From positions 100,121-164,120 of the forward strand of contig NZ_WSQA01000013.1 of NCBI RefSeq assembly GCF_009768885.1: a DNA stretch of 64,000 bases. Direction: 5' to 3'. The position numbers and the translations under genes are program-made. Below, in pieces: positions 15,832 through 24,994 of the stretch. The notes under the pieces were generated by a model that saw only the letters and a list, made by a program, of their open reading frames with translations, did not search any database and was not told the DNA's origin. The first letter of the stretch is position 1; every line of letters begins with the position of its first letter. The stretch comes from Sphingobacterium humi. Its GTDB lineage: Bacteria > Bacteroidota > Bacteroidia > Sphingobacteriales > Sphingobacteriaceae.

Positions 15832-17076
15832 TTATCCGATTAATCGTTCAGTAATTAAGTACTTCATAATAATCTGGGTCGCACCGGCCCGCGTGCTCAC
15901 GTAGTTTTTTGCGGCTTGGGCGGCATGTGTTCTTTTTTCCGGCTGTTGCAAAGCCTGAAAAACCGCCTTCAATTCTTCCGCATCGCCAATAGCCCATGCG
16001 CCCCCCAGTTCCAACAGATCCACCGCCTCTTTAAACTTCTCGTATTTCAGCCCAAAAATAACCGGCACCCCATAGGTCGCTGCTTCTAAGGTATTGTGAA
16101 TGCCTGCACCAAAACCACCACCGATATAGGCAATTTGCCCATAATAATACAGGGAAGACAGCATCCCGATATTATCGATCAGCAGCACCTGGGCTTGGGC
16201 TACCTCTTGTTGGCTATACTTCGCAAATAAGGAAAAACGCAATGCCTGTGGAAAGAGCTTTAACAGCTGCTGAATATGGCCTTCATGAATCTCATGCGGC
16301 GCAATAATCAGTTTCCAATCGGGCTGCTGCGCCATCAGGGCCTGCAACAGTTCCTCATCGGCCGGCCAGGTACTGCCCGCTACCAAGGTCTGTTTTCCGG
16401 CCACAAAAGTCTCAACTTCCGCTATCCGTTTATGGTTCAAGGGCAGCGTAACAACCCGGTCAAAGCGCGTATCGCCCGCCAGGCCGGCATTACAGATGCC
16501 TATCCATTTCAACATGTGCACACTTTCCATGTTCTGGGTAAAAAAGAAGGAAACCTTCTTTAAAATCCCGCGGTAAAAGCCTCCGTAGCGTTTGAAAAAA
16601 AGCTGGTCTTCGCGGAAGATCGCCGAAATCATCAACAAGCGAACCTTTCGTCTCTCCAGTTCCGTGAAGTAATGATACCAGTATTCATACTTGGTAAAGA
16701 TGGCCAATTTAGGATTGATGATATCCAGAAAGCGGCGCGCATTTCCTGCCGTATCTTCCGGCAAATAGCAGACATAATCGGCCAAGGCCGTATTTTTACG
16801 GATCTCATAGCCCGAGGGCGAAAAAAAAGTTACAATTATTTTCTCCTGCGGATACTGCTGTTTAATCTGCTCCATCACCGATCGGCCCTGTTCAAATTCA
16901 CCCAGGGAGGCAAAGTGGAACCAGATGTGTTTTTGCGACGAATCAACCGATTGCTCCAACTGCTGGAACAAGCCTTTACGGCCAGATACCCAAAGCTTCG
17001 CTTTCGCATGAAAAGGTGCTATCAAGCGTAGCAGAGCCCCATAAACTAGTATCCCTAAGTCGTAAAGTAAACGCAT
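15832..17076 (-). CDS. waaA: 3-deoxy-D-manno-octulosonic acid (Kdo) transferase (414 aa)
   Basis: Adds Kdo from CMP-Kdo to lipid A precursor at the inner membrane. It starts with a short hydrophobic anchor (LLYDLGILVYGALLRLI) and carries the glycosyltransferase N-domain motif WFHFASLGEFEQG, in which the Glu of SLGE is the catalytic base in WaaA; later motifs include STWPADEELL and the C-terminal GGGFGAGIHNTLEAA (acceptor and CMP-binding loop). Length agrees with the family (about 410-425). Convergent with GAPDH and divergent from the nucleotide-sugar genes at 17136, which is common for envelope sugar genes. Confidence 0.93.
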   Translation of the reverse strand: MRLLYDLGILVYGALLRLIAPFHAKAKLWVSGRKGLFQQLEQSVDSSQKHIWFHFASLGEFEQGRSVMEQIKQQYPQEKIIVTFFSPSGYEIRKNTALADYVCYLPEDTAGNARRFLDIINPKLAIFTKYEYWYHYFTELERRKVRLLMISAIFREDQLFFKRYGGFYRGILKKVSFFFTQNMESVHMLKWIGICNAGLAGDTRFDRVVTLPLNHKRIAEVETFVAGKQTLVAGSTWPADEELLQALMAQQPDWKLIIAPHEIHEGHIQQLLKLFPQALRFSLFAKYSQQEVAQAQVLLIDNIGMLSSLYYYGQIAYIGGGFGAGIHNTLEAATYGVPVIFGLKYEKFKEAVDLLELGGAWAIGDAEELKAVFQALQQPEKRTHAAQAAKNYVSTRAGATQIIMKYLITERLIG

Positions 17077-17135
17077 CGTGTAAAAATATTGCTTATCTTC
17101 GTCAAAGATATTTAAACCTTTTCAAATTCACTATT

Positions 17136-18089
17136 GTGCAAGAGAAGAAGCGCAAACGAATATTAATAACCGGAGCAGCGGGATTCTTAGGATCACACCT
17201 CTGCGACCATTTTATCCAGCAAGATTTCCATGTCATTGGAATGGATAACTTAATTACCGGCGATATCGACCATATCGCGCATCTTTTTAAGCTTCCCAAC
17301 TTTGAATTTTACCATCACGATGTTTCCAAATTCGTGCATGTACCAGGCGATTTGCATTATATCCTGCATTTTGCATCTCCGGCAAGCCCCATCGACTACC
17401 TGAAAATCCCCATCCAAACCTTGAAGGTCGGATCCTTAGGTACCCATAATTTATTGGGCTTGGCCAAGAGCAAGAAAGCACGCATTCTGGTGGCCTCCAC
17501 CTCGGAAGTCTATGGCGACCCTTTGGTATCGCCACAGTCGGAAGAATACTGGGGCAATGTGAACCCGGTGGGGCCAAGAGGGGTGTACGATGAAGCCAAG
17601 CGCTTTCAGGAAGCCATGACCATGGCCTACCACAACACCCACCAACTGGAAACCCGCATCGCCCGCATCTTTAACACCTTTGGCCCGCGCATGCGCCTGC
17701 ACGATGGACGTGCCTTGCCAACCTTCATTTCCCAAGCCTTAAAAGGCAAAGACCTGACGGTTTTTGGCACCGGCCTGCAAACCCGCTCCTTCTGCTATGT
17801 CACCGATCAGATTGATGGCATCTGTAAACTGCTGTTTAGCGACTATGCCCTGCCGGTAAACATCGGCAATCCCGATGAAATGACCCTGTTGGATATGGCC
17901 AAAGAAATTATCGAACTGACGGGAAGTAGCTCCAAGATCGTTTTTGAAGAGCTGCCTGTTGACGATCCGAAGCAACGCAGACCTGATATCAGCAAGGCCA
18001 AAACCTTGTTAAACTGGTCGCCCCGCGTCAGCCGAAAAGAAGGCCTGGAAAAAACCATCGCCTATTATAAAACGTTTTTTAATTCTTAA
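17136..18089 (+). CDS. NAD-dependent UDP-glucuronate decarboxylase / UDP-xylose synthase-like SDR (317 aa)
   Basis: A short-chain epimerase/decarboxylase of the UXS group: NAD-binding GAAGFLGSHLCD near the N-terminus, the UXS mark HFASPASPIDYLKIPIQTL, active-site STSEVYGDP and YDEAKR (Y-x3-K), then RIFNTFGPRM and RSFCYVTDQIDG. Bacterial UXS proteins have about 310-320 residues, which fits the GTG start at 17136. A longer frame from 17016 would run antisense into waaA and place the NAD motif 50 residues late, so I reject it. Upstream TATCTTCG (17094-17101) is a near -7 element. Product would be UDP-xylose or a related sugar for surface polysaccharide. Followed after 26 bp by galE. Confidence 0.85.
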   Translation: MQEKKRKRILITGAAGFLGSHLCDHFIQQDFHVIGMDNLITGDIDHIAHLFKLPNFEFYHHDVSKFVHVPGDLHYILHFASPASPIDYLKIPIQTLKVGSLGTHNLLGLAKSKKARILVASTSEVYGDPLVSPQSEEYWGNVNPVGPRGVYDEAKRFQEAMTMAYHNTHQLETRIARIFNTFGPRMRLHDGRALPTFISQALKGKDLTVFGTGLQTRSFCYVTDQIDGICKLLFSDYALPVNIGNPDEMTLLDMAKEIIELTGSSSKIVFEELPVDDPKQRRPDISKAKTLLNWSPRVSRKEGLEKTIAYYKTFFNS

Positions 18090-18115
18090 TCCACATATAC
18101 GTAAAAAGCAATACA

Positions 18116-19144
18116 ATGAGCAAAATATTAGTTACTGGCGGAACAGGATTTATAGGTTCCCATACCGTGGTAGAGCTACATAAAGCAGGCTATACCCCTG
18201 TTATTGTAGACAACCTATCCAATTCCAGCGTCAAGATTTTAGACCAGATTGAGAAAATAATCGGTGTGAAACCAGCATTTCATCAATTTGACCTATGCGA
18301 TGTGGCGCAAGTAAATGCCTTTATTGCGGCAAATACCGACATTTCGGGTATTATACATTTCGCAGCCTCTAAAGCGGTGGGCGAATCGGTACAAGACCCC
18401 TTGAAATATTACCACAACAACTTCTTCTCCCTGATTAATCTCTTGGAGGCCTATCGTAAAAAACCAATAAATTTCGTGTTTTCATCCAGCTGTACTGTTT
18501 ATGGCGAGCCGGATGTATTACCGGTAAACGAAGCAGCACCCGTAAAAAGAGCTACTTCCCCTTACGGAAACACCAAACAGATTGCCGAGGAAATACTCGA
18601 AGAAACAGCAGCAGCTTATGATAATTACCAAGTCATTGCCCTGCGTTATTTCAACCCCGTTGGTGCGCATGAATCGGCCTTAATTGGCGAATTGCCTATC
18701 GGCGTGCCGCAGAACCTCTTGCCTTTCATTACCCAAACGGCCATTGGCAAACGCGAGAAATTAACCGTGTTTGGCGATGATTACGATACGCCGGACGGAT
18801 CGGCCATTCGGGATTATATCCATGTTGTCGATTTGGCAAAAGCACACGTAGCCGCCATTCAACTGTTGGAAAAAGGAAATCCTAACGGCAGTTACGATGT
18901 CTTTAACGTAGGAACAGGAAACGGGTACTCCGTATTGGAAGCGATTGCCGCTTTTGAAAAGGCTTCCGGACAACAACTAAACTACGTCATTGGCCCACGC
19001 CGTGAAGGTGATATTATTAAAGTTTGGGGCGATGTAACCAAATCAACCAATGAATTAGGTTGGAAAGCCGAGCTTGGCATCGATGAAATGATGTCTTCCG
19101 CTTGGGCTTGGGAAAAATACTTAAGCGAAAACCCCATTCAATAA
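18116..19144 (+). CDS. galE: UDP-glucose 4-epimerase (342 aa)
   Basis: Interconverts UDP-glucose and UDP-galactose. Motifs: GGTGFIGSHTVVEL (NAD binding), IIHFAASKAVGESV, SSSCTVYGEPD and SPYGNTKQIAEE (catalytic Y-x3-K), RYFNPVGAHES, and the C-terminal FNVGTGNGYSVLE. Length and order are typical of GalE. It lies behind the UXS-type gene with a 26-bp gap and probably shares its transcript. It completes the Leloir pathway with galK, galT and galM 11-15 kb further on. Confidence 0.93.
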   Translation: MSKILVTGGTGFIGSHTVVELHKAGYTPVIVDNLSNSSVKILDQIEKIIGVKPAFHQFDLCDVAQVNAFIAANTDISGIIHFAASKAVGESVQDPLKYYHNNFFSLINLLEAYRKKPINFVFSSSCTVYGEPDVLPVNEAAPVKRATSPYGNTKQIAEEILEETAAAYDNYQVIALRYFNPVGAHESALIGELPIGVPQNLLPFITQTAIGKREKLTVFGDDYDTPDGSAIRDYIHVVDLAKAHVAAIQLLEKGNPNGSYDVFNVGTGNGYSVLEAIAAFEKASGQQLNYVIGPRREGDIIKVWGDVTKSTNELGWKAELGIDEMMSSAWAWEKYLSENPIQ

Positions 19145-19162
19145 TCGGGATAAAAACCTAAA

Positions 19163-19202
19163 AAGCCGGGCAGCCCATTTTCTATGGTGCTGCCCGGCTT
19201 TG
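19163..19202 (+). terminator. Terminator after galE
   Basis: AAGCCGGGCAGC pairs perfectly with GCTGCCCGGCTT (12 bp), with an inner CCAT/ATGG stem around a small loop, 18 bases after the galE stop. The stem is very stable; the T-tract is short (TTTG). Confidence 0.75.
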
Positions 19203-19286
19203 TTATAACCTGTTTTACTCCTCCTTCCATCAGCTTCTGATAAGCTCCTTTTCTGCCCCCTATTTCTTCCATTTCTCAACCCATTG

Positions 19287-19341
19287 CAAAGGGCATTGAA
19301 AGGGGTTTCAAAGGGGTGTGAAAGGGGAGTGAAAGGGGACT
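19287..19341. repeat. Five 11-bp tandem repeats with four GGGG runs (G-quadruplex motif)
   Basis: Five units of 11 bp: CAAAGGGCATT, GAAAGGGGTTT, CAAAGGGGTGT, GAAAGGGGAGT and GAAAGGGGACT. Four GGGG runs are separated by exactly 7 bases each (19302-19338), which meets the standard quadruplex pattern. The repeat lies in a convergent gap (19145-19396) after the galE terminator; no gene is seen there. Confidence 0.75.
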
Positions 19342-19396
19342 AAGCAAAAGAAGGCCTAGGCGTGCCCTAGCTTTCTTTGCTTTGAAGCCTTATACG

Positions 19397-19840
19397 TTAC
19401 GCCTTCAGCGTGCCCTCTTTAACCTGTTGGTATATTTTTGGATTGAACTTAAACATAGGTGTCATCCAATACAATAAGATAACGCGCGAATAGCGGTTGT
19501 TGAATGGCGCGAAAATCAGGGTAGCGGCCAAGGCTACAATCACATATAACCATGGGCTTTCCATGTTGCCGGTTAACCAATAGGTAATCACGCATGAAGC
19601 CACCAGCTCGGCCACACTCATCGCATAACTGATATACATCGCCACATAGAAATATCCAGGTTCCTTCTCGAATTTTAAATCACAAGCCGGGCATTTTACA
19701 TGCATTTTCTTGGACCTAAAACTCAACAGAGGAGCAGCAAACATATCGCCCGTTCGACAACGCGGACATTTGCCATCAACGGCGCTTTTTAGTTCGGATG
19801 GGATTTGGTATTGATTTTCCATATTAATATTTACTTCCAT
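19397..19840 (-). CDS. DUF983 family membrane protein (147 aa)
   Basis: Family DUF983: two CxxC zinc-ribbon pairs (KCPRC near residue 24 and KCPACDL near 54) followed by EPGYFYVAMYISYAMSV and two to three TM segments, ending in FNPKIYQQ. The function of the family is unknown. The frame opens at 19840, overlapping the AraC stop by 10 bp; the Met at residue 7 (19822) would avoid overlap and gives a usual N-terminus. Probably cotranscribed with the AraC gene upstream. Confidence 0.85.
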   Translation of the reverse strand: MEVNINMENQYQIPSELKSAVDGKCPRCRTGDMFAAPLLSFRSKKMHVKCPACDLKFEKEPGYFYVAMYISYAMSVAELVASCVITYWLTGNMESPWLYVIVALAATLIFAPFNNRYSRVILLYWMTPMFKFNPKIYQQVKEGTLKA

Positions 19841-20691
19841 TGTGCTTTTCTAAATTCTTCGGGAGTCATCCCTTCTACTTTCTTAAAAAATTTGGTGAAA
19901 TAGGAGTTATCGCTAAATTGTAACTCATAGGCCACCTGTGATATGGTCCAATCGGGTAAGATCAAGAGCCTTTTGGCTTCCAGATGTATCCGACCCCGGA
20001 TTACTTCGCCGGCTTGCATGCCCAAGTATTCTTTGCACACCCCGTTTAAATGGTTGGGCGTCACAAAGAGCAGCTCGGCATATTCCTTTGGCAAATGTAA
20101 TTCTTTATACCGTTGATCTACCAAAGCAATGAAATTCTTAATCAATAGCATTTGGTAATCCATGGTTTTCCGCGGAAAACTCGGGATATAATCTTGCTCT
20201 AACTTCAACAGAATATACAAGAGCAAGGCGCGTTTTACATCTACTTCGGCCGGGCTGTATTTCAAGTCGACCAGCTGATTGAACAAGGGAATCACCTCGG
20301 CTAAGGTATCCGTCGACAAATTAAATACCGACTCGTTCAAAGAGGAAAACAACGCGAGGTTTTCCACATAATCCGGATGCAATAATAGCGATTTGAAATA
20401 ATCGATATCAAAGTTCAAGATATAGCCTTGCATATTGCCTTCGAACATCCAGGAATGTACCTGCCCGGGGCCCATGCAATACACCTGCCCGGCAGTAACC
20501 GGATAGGTTTTAAAGTCGATTTCATGTGCGCCGGCACCATCGGTAAAAAGAACAAGATGGTAAAAATTATGCCTGTGCGGAAAAACCAGGTTCCGGTTAT
20601 TGGACAAATATACGTCCAAGCGGTCTGCTAAAAGCTGCTTGTCGTCCTTGTAGGACACCGTACATTGTTCAATTACAGGTATCTTTGCCAT
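19831..20691 (-). CDS. AraC-family transcriptional regulator (286 aa)
   Basis: An N-terminal cupin-like sensor domain (FPHRHNFYHLVLFTDGAG, then GQVYCMGPGQVHSW) is followed by a C-terminal AraC HTH pair (VTPNHLNGVCKEYLGMQAGE and WTISQVAYELQFSDNSYFTK, with FKKVEGMTPEEFRK at the end). I start at the ATG at 20691; a TTG three codons upstream overlaps a -7 element and is unlikely. The effector is unknown, though HRH cupins often bind sugars or aromatic acids. Upstream repeats of ATGGTA may be its own operator. Confidence 0.9.
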   Translation of the reverse strand: MAKIPVIEQCTVSYKDDKQLLADRLDVYLSNNRNLVFPHRHNFYHLVLFTDGAGAHEIDFKTYPVTAGQVYCMGPGQVHSWMFEGNMQGYILNFDIDYFKSLLLHPDYVENLALFSSLNESVFNLSTDTLAEVIPLFNQLVDLKYSPAEVDVKRALLLYILLKLEQDYIPSFPRKTMDYQMLLIKNFIALVDQRYKELHLPKEYAELLFVTPNHLNGVCKEYLGMQAGEVIRGRIHLEAKRLLILPDWTISQVAYELQFSDNSYFTKFFKKVEGMTPEEFRKAQWK

Positions 20692-20697
20692 ACGATA

Positions 20698-20752
20698 CAA
20701 AGGTAGGCAATAACTACCATGAATAATGGTACAAAACCAACCTGCAATGGTA
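20698..20752 (-). promoter_or_regulatory. Promoter and operator-like repeats of the AraC gene
   Basis: TACCTTTG on the minus strand (20705-20698) is a perfect -7 element only 6 bases before the ATG at 20691. TACCAT-GAATA-ATGGTA (20715-20731) is an inverted repeat, and ATGGTA recurs at 20747-20752, 21 bp from the previous copy. Two direct half-sites two helical turns apart are typical for AraC regulators. Confidence 0.4.
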
Positions 20753-20888
20753 TTATTTACGTTTTATGTAATTATGACATGGAATTAATACCACAAAAGG
20801 GCGCATTGCCTAGTACTTTTCAATAATAAATCGCTAGCAAGCCGGTTAATTATCCTGCTAAAGTAAAAAACATTGATTAATTTTAAAG

Positions 20889-21440
20889 ATGTCATTATAT
20901 AAAGATGAAACCCTGAAGGAGGCGGTACTCAACCTTTCCCAAAAAGAAAAAGACAAATTATTGCTGCGCCTGATCAATAAGGATAAGATGCTGCTCAAGC
21001 AGTTGCACTATGAATTATTGGAGGATGAATCGGATCTGGAGGATCGTATTAGCGATTTAAAAGCCAAATTGGACGCCCTTTTTGAGGAAGCGGCAGACCA
21101 TATCAAAAACATTCCGCAGTACAGCAATTACAAGCAATTGCAAGCGGCGATGCGCCATGCCAGCGGCTTAATTAATGAGCATGAAAAAGTAACAAAAGAT
21201 AAATTTAGTGTGGCCGAGTGTCGGTTGATTGTATTGGAGGAAGCCTTCTCGCGGTTCCCCAAGCTCTTCGAACCGGCAGCCATCAGCACCGCATGGAAAC
21301 TTCATAAATATGTGCAGGGGCGCATAAAAAATGCGAACACGGCCTATTCAAAACTGCATGAAGACCTGCAGTTCGACCTACAGGCACAAATGGATGAGGT
21401 ACTGCACTTTGTGGCGGAAAAACCGGTGCTTCTTGTCTAG
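20889..21440 (+). CDS. Conserved hypothetical helical protein (183 aa)
   Basis: I do not recognise a named family. The protein is strongly helical and charged, begins MSLYKDETLKEAVLNLSQKE, has a coiled-coil-like stretch at about 45-75, no cysteines except one, and no signal peptide or TM helix. It stands 42 bp upstream of mfd and could share a transcript with it, but mfd has its own promoter-like sequence at 21433-21464. Confidence 0.7.
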   Translation: MSLYKDETLKEAVLNLSQKEKDKLLLRLINKDKMLLKQLHYELLEDESDLEDRISDLKAKLDALFEEAADHIKNIPQYSNYKQLQAAMRHASGLINEHEKVTKDKFSVAECRLIVLEEAFSRFPKLFEPAAISTAWKLHKYVQGRIKNANTAYSKLHEDLQFDLQAQMDEVLHFVAEKPVLLV

Positions 21441-21464
21441 CCTAGGATAAATTTTGTAACTTCG
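21433..21464 (+). promoter_or_regulatory. Promoter of mfd
   Basis: TTG (21433-21435), a 21-base spacer and TAACTTCG (21457-21464) match the Bacteroidota TTG-N19-21-TAnnTTTG pattern with one change in the -7 element. The mfd start codon follows 18 bases later. The -33 box lies inside the end of the upstream gene. Confidence 0.45.
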
Positions 21465-21482
21465 CAAAAATAGCACAGCGTA

Positions 21483-24400
21483 GTGAACATCCAAGATCTA
21501 TTAGAAAAATACAGTCAATCTTCCCAAGTTAAACAGCTTCTTGCCAGCGTACAGCAAGCGAAACCCAAGGTTCAGTTAAAAGGACTGATCGGGTCTTCCG
21601 ATGCCATGCTCGCTGCAGCCCTGTATCAGCAAGAAAAGCGTATGAATGTGTTTATACTCCCTACACATGAAGATGCTTCTTACTTTCTGAGCGACTTGGA
21701 AAGCTTATTCGACAAGCAGATCTTATTTTTTCCGGCCTCCTATAAAAAGGCTTATGACATCAGCTTATTGGATAGTGCCCACGTATTGCAACGGGCAGAA
21801 ACCTTAAGTTCTTTAAACCACCAGTCTGAATTACCGCGTATCGTGGTGACCTATCCGGAAGCTATCGCCGAAAAGGTAATTAACAAACAGGACCTGGAAA
21901 AAAATACCCTGGAGATTACGCAAAACCTCAAGCTGAGCATAGACTTCATCAATGAGTTTTTATACGAATACGATTTTGAACGCGTAGATTTTGTTTATGA
22001 ACCGGGTCAATTCGCTATTCGTGGAGGTATTGTGGATATATTCTCCTTTTCCAATGACCTTCCCTATCGGATCGAGTTCTTTGGCGATGAGATTGAAAGC
22101 ATCCGTACCTTCGATATCGAGAGCCAGCTTTCGGTACAGAAAATCCATAGCGTAACGATCGTGCCGAACGTACAGGCAAAATTCCTGGCGAACAATCATA
22201 TTTCATTATTGGAATACATTGATAAGGATGCATTGGTGTGGATTAAGGATGTGCAGTATACCCTGGATATTCTGAAAGAAGGCTATCAGCGTTCTTCCAA
22301 ATTCTGGAAAGCCCTCACGGAAAAAGACATCCAACGCAATCCGGACTGGGTCGATCCGCGCTTCACTTTCACCGATGAGAAGAACTTCAGCGCCATGCTG
22401 TTTGAGTTCCCGATTATCGAATTCGGTAAGCAATTTTACTATAAGGCTGATGTGATCATCAGCTTCGACATACACCCTCAACCTTCATTTAATAAGGATT
22501 TCAACTTATTGATCCACAACTTTAAGGAGAACGAGAAAAATGCCATCGTCAACCTGATCTTTTCGGATTCCAGCAAACAGATTGAGCGCATTTATGCCAT
22601 TCTGGATGATGTGGACAAAACCGTTAGCTTCACCCCGGTTTACAAAGCCCTGCGGGAAGGCTTTAGAGATGATGAGCAAAAACTGGCCTGCTATACCGAT
22701 CACCAGATTTTCGACCGCTATTATAAATACAAGCGTAGAAAAGGCTATGAACGTTCGCAAGCCATTACCCTCAAAGAACTCGGCGAATTAAAACCCGGCG
22801 ATTTTATTACCCACATCGATCATGGGGTCGGGAAATATGCCGGTTTAGAAAAGGTAGACGTCAATGGGAAAACCCAGGAAATGATCCGCTTGATTTATGC
22901 GGACAATGACCTGCTTTATGTAAACATCAACTCCCTAAACCGCATCTCCAAGTATTCAGGCAAGGAAGGCGCTGTGCCTAAGATGAATAAATTGGGAACG
23001 GATGCCTGGGAGAAACTAAAGAAAACCACCAAACGGAAAGTTAAGGATATTGCCCGCGATCTGATTCAGCTGTATGCCAAGCGGAAAGCCCAAACAGGAA
23101 ATGCCTTTAGCCCCGACACCTATTTACAACGTGAATTGGAGGCTTCCTTTATTTATGAGGATACCCCCGATCAGGAAAAAGCAACCAACGATGTGAAAAA
23201 GGATATGGAATCACCACACCCGATGGACCGTTTGGTTTGTGGTGATGTGGGATTCGGTAAGACGGAAGTGGCCATTCGTGCCGCCTTTAAAGCGGTAGCA
23301 GACAGCAAGCAGGTAGCCGTATTGGTGCCGACGACTATTCTGGCCCTACAGCATTTCCGCACCTTCTCGGAACGCCTAAAAGGCTTGCCCGTGAATATAG
23401 ACTACATTAACCGTTTCAAGTCTTCCAGACAGATAAAAGATAGCCTGAAAAAGCTGGAAGAAGGAAAATTAGATATTATTATCGGTACCCACCGCCTGGT
23501 AAGCAAGGATGTGAAATTTAAGGATTTGGGCCTGATGATTATTGATGAGGAGCAAAAATTCGGCGTATCGGTGAAAGAGAAATTGAAGGTGATGCGCGCC
23601 AATGTGGACTCGCTCACCTTAACCGCAACCCCTATCCCGCGTACCTTGCACTTCTCCTTAATGGGGGCGCGTGACTTAAGTATTATCTCGACGCCACCAC
23701 CAAACAGGCAGCCCGTGCAAACGGAACTGCACGTGTTTAACGAAGCCTTAATTCAAGAAGCGGTGAGCTATGAGTTGGAGCGTGCCGGACAGGTATTCTT
23801 TATCCATAACCGGGTGGCCGATTTGCCGCAACTGGGTATGATGATCCGTAAATTGGTGCCTGGTGCGCGTGTGGGCATTGCCCACGGCCAATTGGAGGGC
23901 GATGAACTGGAAGATGTGATGCTGAAGTTCATTAACCACGAATATGATGTGTTGATTGCCACCACCATTATTGAGGCCGGCCTTGACATTCCGAATGCCA
24001 ACACCATTATCATTAACCATGCACATATGTTCGGGTTAAGCGACCTACACCAGATGCGTGGCCGGGTGGGGCGTTCCAATAAAAAGGCTTTCTGCTATTT
24101 GTTGAGCCCACCGCTATCGACCCTGACCAATGAGGCGTACAAACGCTTATCGGCGATTGAAGAGTTCTCTGAATTGGGATCGGGATTCAATGTAGCGATG
24201 CGGGACTTGGATATCCGCGGCTCTGGAAACTTATTAGGTGCCGAGCAATCGGGCTTTATCGCTGAAATTGGCTTCGAGATGTACAATAAAATCTTGGATG
24301 AAGCCGTACAGGAATTAAAAGACGATGAATTTGGCGATTTATTTGCCGATGATAGCAACCGTAAATACGTTAGCTTCACGCAGATTGACACCGATTTGGA

Positions 24401-24818
24401 AGTGCTGATTCCTGATGAGTATGTAACCAATATATCAGAGCGATACAACCTGTATAATGATATTGCGAAGTTGAAAGACGAGCAAGAATTACAAGCCTTT
24501 GAACAACAACTAACCGATCGTTTTGGCCCTATTCCTGCGCCGGTATTTGAGCTATTCAATACCTTGCGCCTACAATGGCTGGGTAAAGAAATAGGTTTTG
24601 AGAAAATTTCCTTCAAGAAAGATACGCTGAAAGGCTTCTTCGTGAGCAATGCCAAGTCGGCTTATTACCAGTCTGATCAATTCGGGAAAGTCTTGGCTTT
24701 TGTACAAGCCCATGCCAGCATCAGCAACTTAAAAGAGGTAAAAGGGCAATTGCGCCTGGCCATCAACAATGTCAACAGCATAGAATATGCTATTGATTTG
24801 CTGTCGGCCATGAAGTAA
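21483..24818 (+). CDS. mfd: Transcription-repair coupling factor Mfd (1111 aa)
   Basis: Removes RNA polymerase stalled at DNA lesions and recruits UvrA. Layout: N-terminal UvrB-like module (about 1-400; YDFERVDFVYEPGQFAIRGG at about 160), RNA polymerase interaction domain (about 440-510; GDFITHIDHGVGKYAGLEKV), SF2 translocase with Walker A GDVGFGKTE (about 586), DEEQ box (IIDEEQKFG, about 685), TATPIPRTL, and a C-terminal half with the second RecA-like fold (IIEAGLDIPNANT, QMRGRVGRS) plus the regulatory D7 domain. Length is normal (1110-1150). Translation starts at GTG 21483. Confidence 0.96.
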   Translation: MNIQDLLEKYSQSSQVKQLLASVQQAKPKVQLKGLIGSSDAMLAAALYQQEKRMNVFILPTHEDASYFLSDLESLFDKQILFFPASYKKAYDISLLDSAHVLQRAETLSSLNHQSELPRIVVTYPEAIAEKVINKQDLEKNTLEITQNLKLSIDFINEFLYEYDFERVDFVYEPGQFAIRGGIVDIFSFSNDLPYRIEFFGDEIESIRTFDIESQLSVQKIHSVTIVPNVQAKFLANNHISLLEYIDKDALVWIKDVQYTLDILKEGYQRSSKFWKALTEKDIQRNPDWVDPRFTFTDEKNFSAMLFEFPIIEFGKQFYYKADVIISFDIHPQPSFNKDFNLLIHNFKENEKNAIVNLIFSDSSKQIERIYAILDDVDKTVSFTPVYKALREGFRDDEQKLACYTDHQIFDRYYKYKRRKGYERSQAITLKELGELKPGDFITHIDHGVGKYAGLEKVDVNGKTQEMIRLIYADNDLLYVNINSLNRISKYSGKEGAVPKMNKLGTDAWEKLKKTTKRKVKDIARDLIQLYAKRKAQTGNAFSPDTYLQRELEASFIYEDTPDQEKATNDVKKDMESPHPMDRLVCGDVGFGKTEVAIRAAFKAVADSKQVAVLVPTTILALQHFRTFSERLKGLPVNIDYINRFKSSRQIKDSLKKLEEGKLDIIIGTHRLVSKDVKFKDLGLMIIDEEQKFGVSVKEKLKVMRANVDSLTLTATPIPRTLHFSLMGARDLSIISTPPPNRQPVQTELHVFNEALIQEAVSYELERAGQVFFIHNRVADLPQLGMMIRKLVPGARVGIAHGQLEGDELEDVMLKFINHEYDVLIATTIIEAGLDIPNANTIIINHAHMFGLSDLHQMRGRVGRSNKKAFCYLLSPPLSTLTNEAYKRLSAIEEFSELGSGFNVAMRDLDIRGSGNLLGAEQSGFIAEIGFEMYNKILDEAVQELKDDEFGDLFADDSNRKYVSFTQIDTDLEVLIPDEYVTNISERYNLYNDIAKLKDEQELQAFEQQLTDRFGPIPAPVFELFNTLRLQWLGKEIGFEKISFKKDTLKGFFVSNAKSAYYQSDQFGKVLAFVQAHASISNLKEVKGQLRLAINNVNSIEYAIDLLSAMK

Positions 24819-24830
24819 GCTAAGGTTTAA

Positions 24831-24904
24831 TCGCCGTCCGATAAAGGAATTTAAAGTAGCCTATTCCAAACTTTAAATAGGCCATTACTTTCGTCGGACG
24901 GCGA
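24831..24904. repeat. 74-bp two-tier inverted repeat between convergent genes
   Basis: TCGCCGTCCGA (24831-24841) and TCGGACGGCGA (24894-24904) are perfect 11-bp arms. Inside are a second stem, GCCTATT/AATAGGC (24859-24865 and 24876-24882), and a pairing AAAGTA/TACTTT. It lies 12 bp after the mfd stop and 90 bp before the stop of the convergent peptidase gene. No T-tract follows, so it may be a REP-like or MITE-like element or a bidirectional transcript end. Confidence 0.6.
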
Positions 24905-24994
24905 GATATGTGTTTTATATTCACGATGCAGAATAGATTTTATGCTAAATTAGCCCTTCAGGCCATAGCAATCAATCCCCAGAAGTAGGTAATT

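Noticed and set aside
17016..17135. Longer N-terminus for the UDP-glucuronate decarboxylase gene
   Set aside because: It would lie antisense to waaA, place the NAD motif too far from the start, and lacks family similarity.
21483..24818. Short antisense frames inside mfd
   Set aside because: No family similarity, and mfd fully explains the region.
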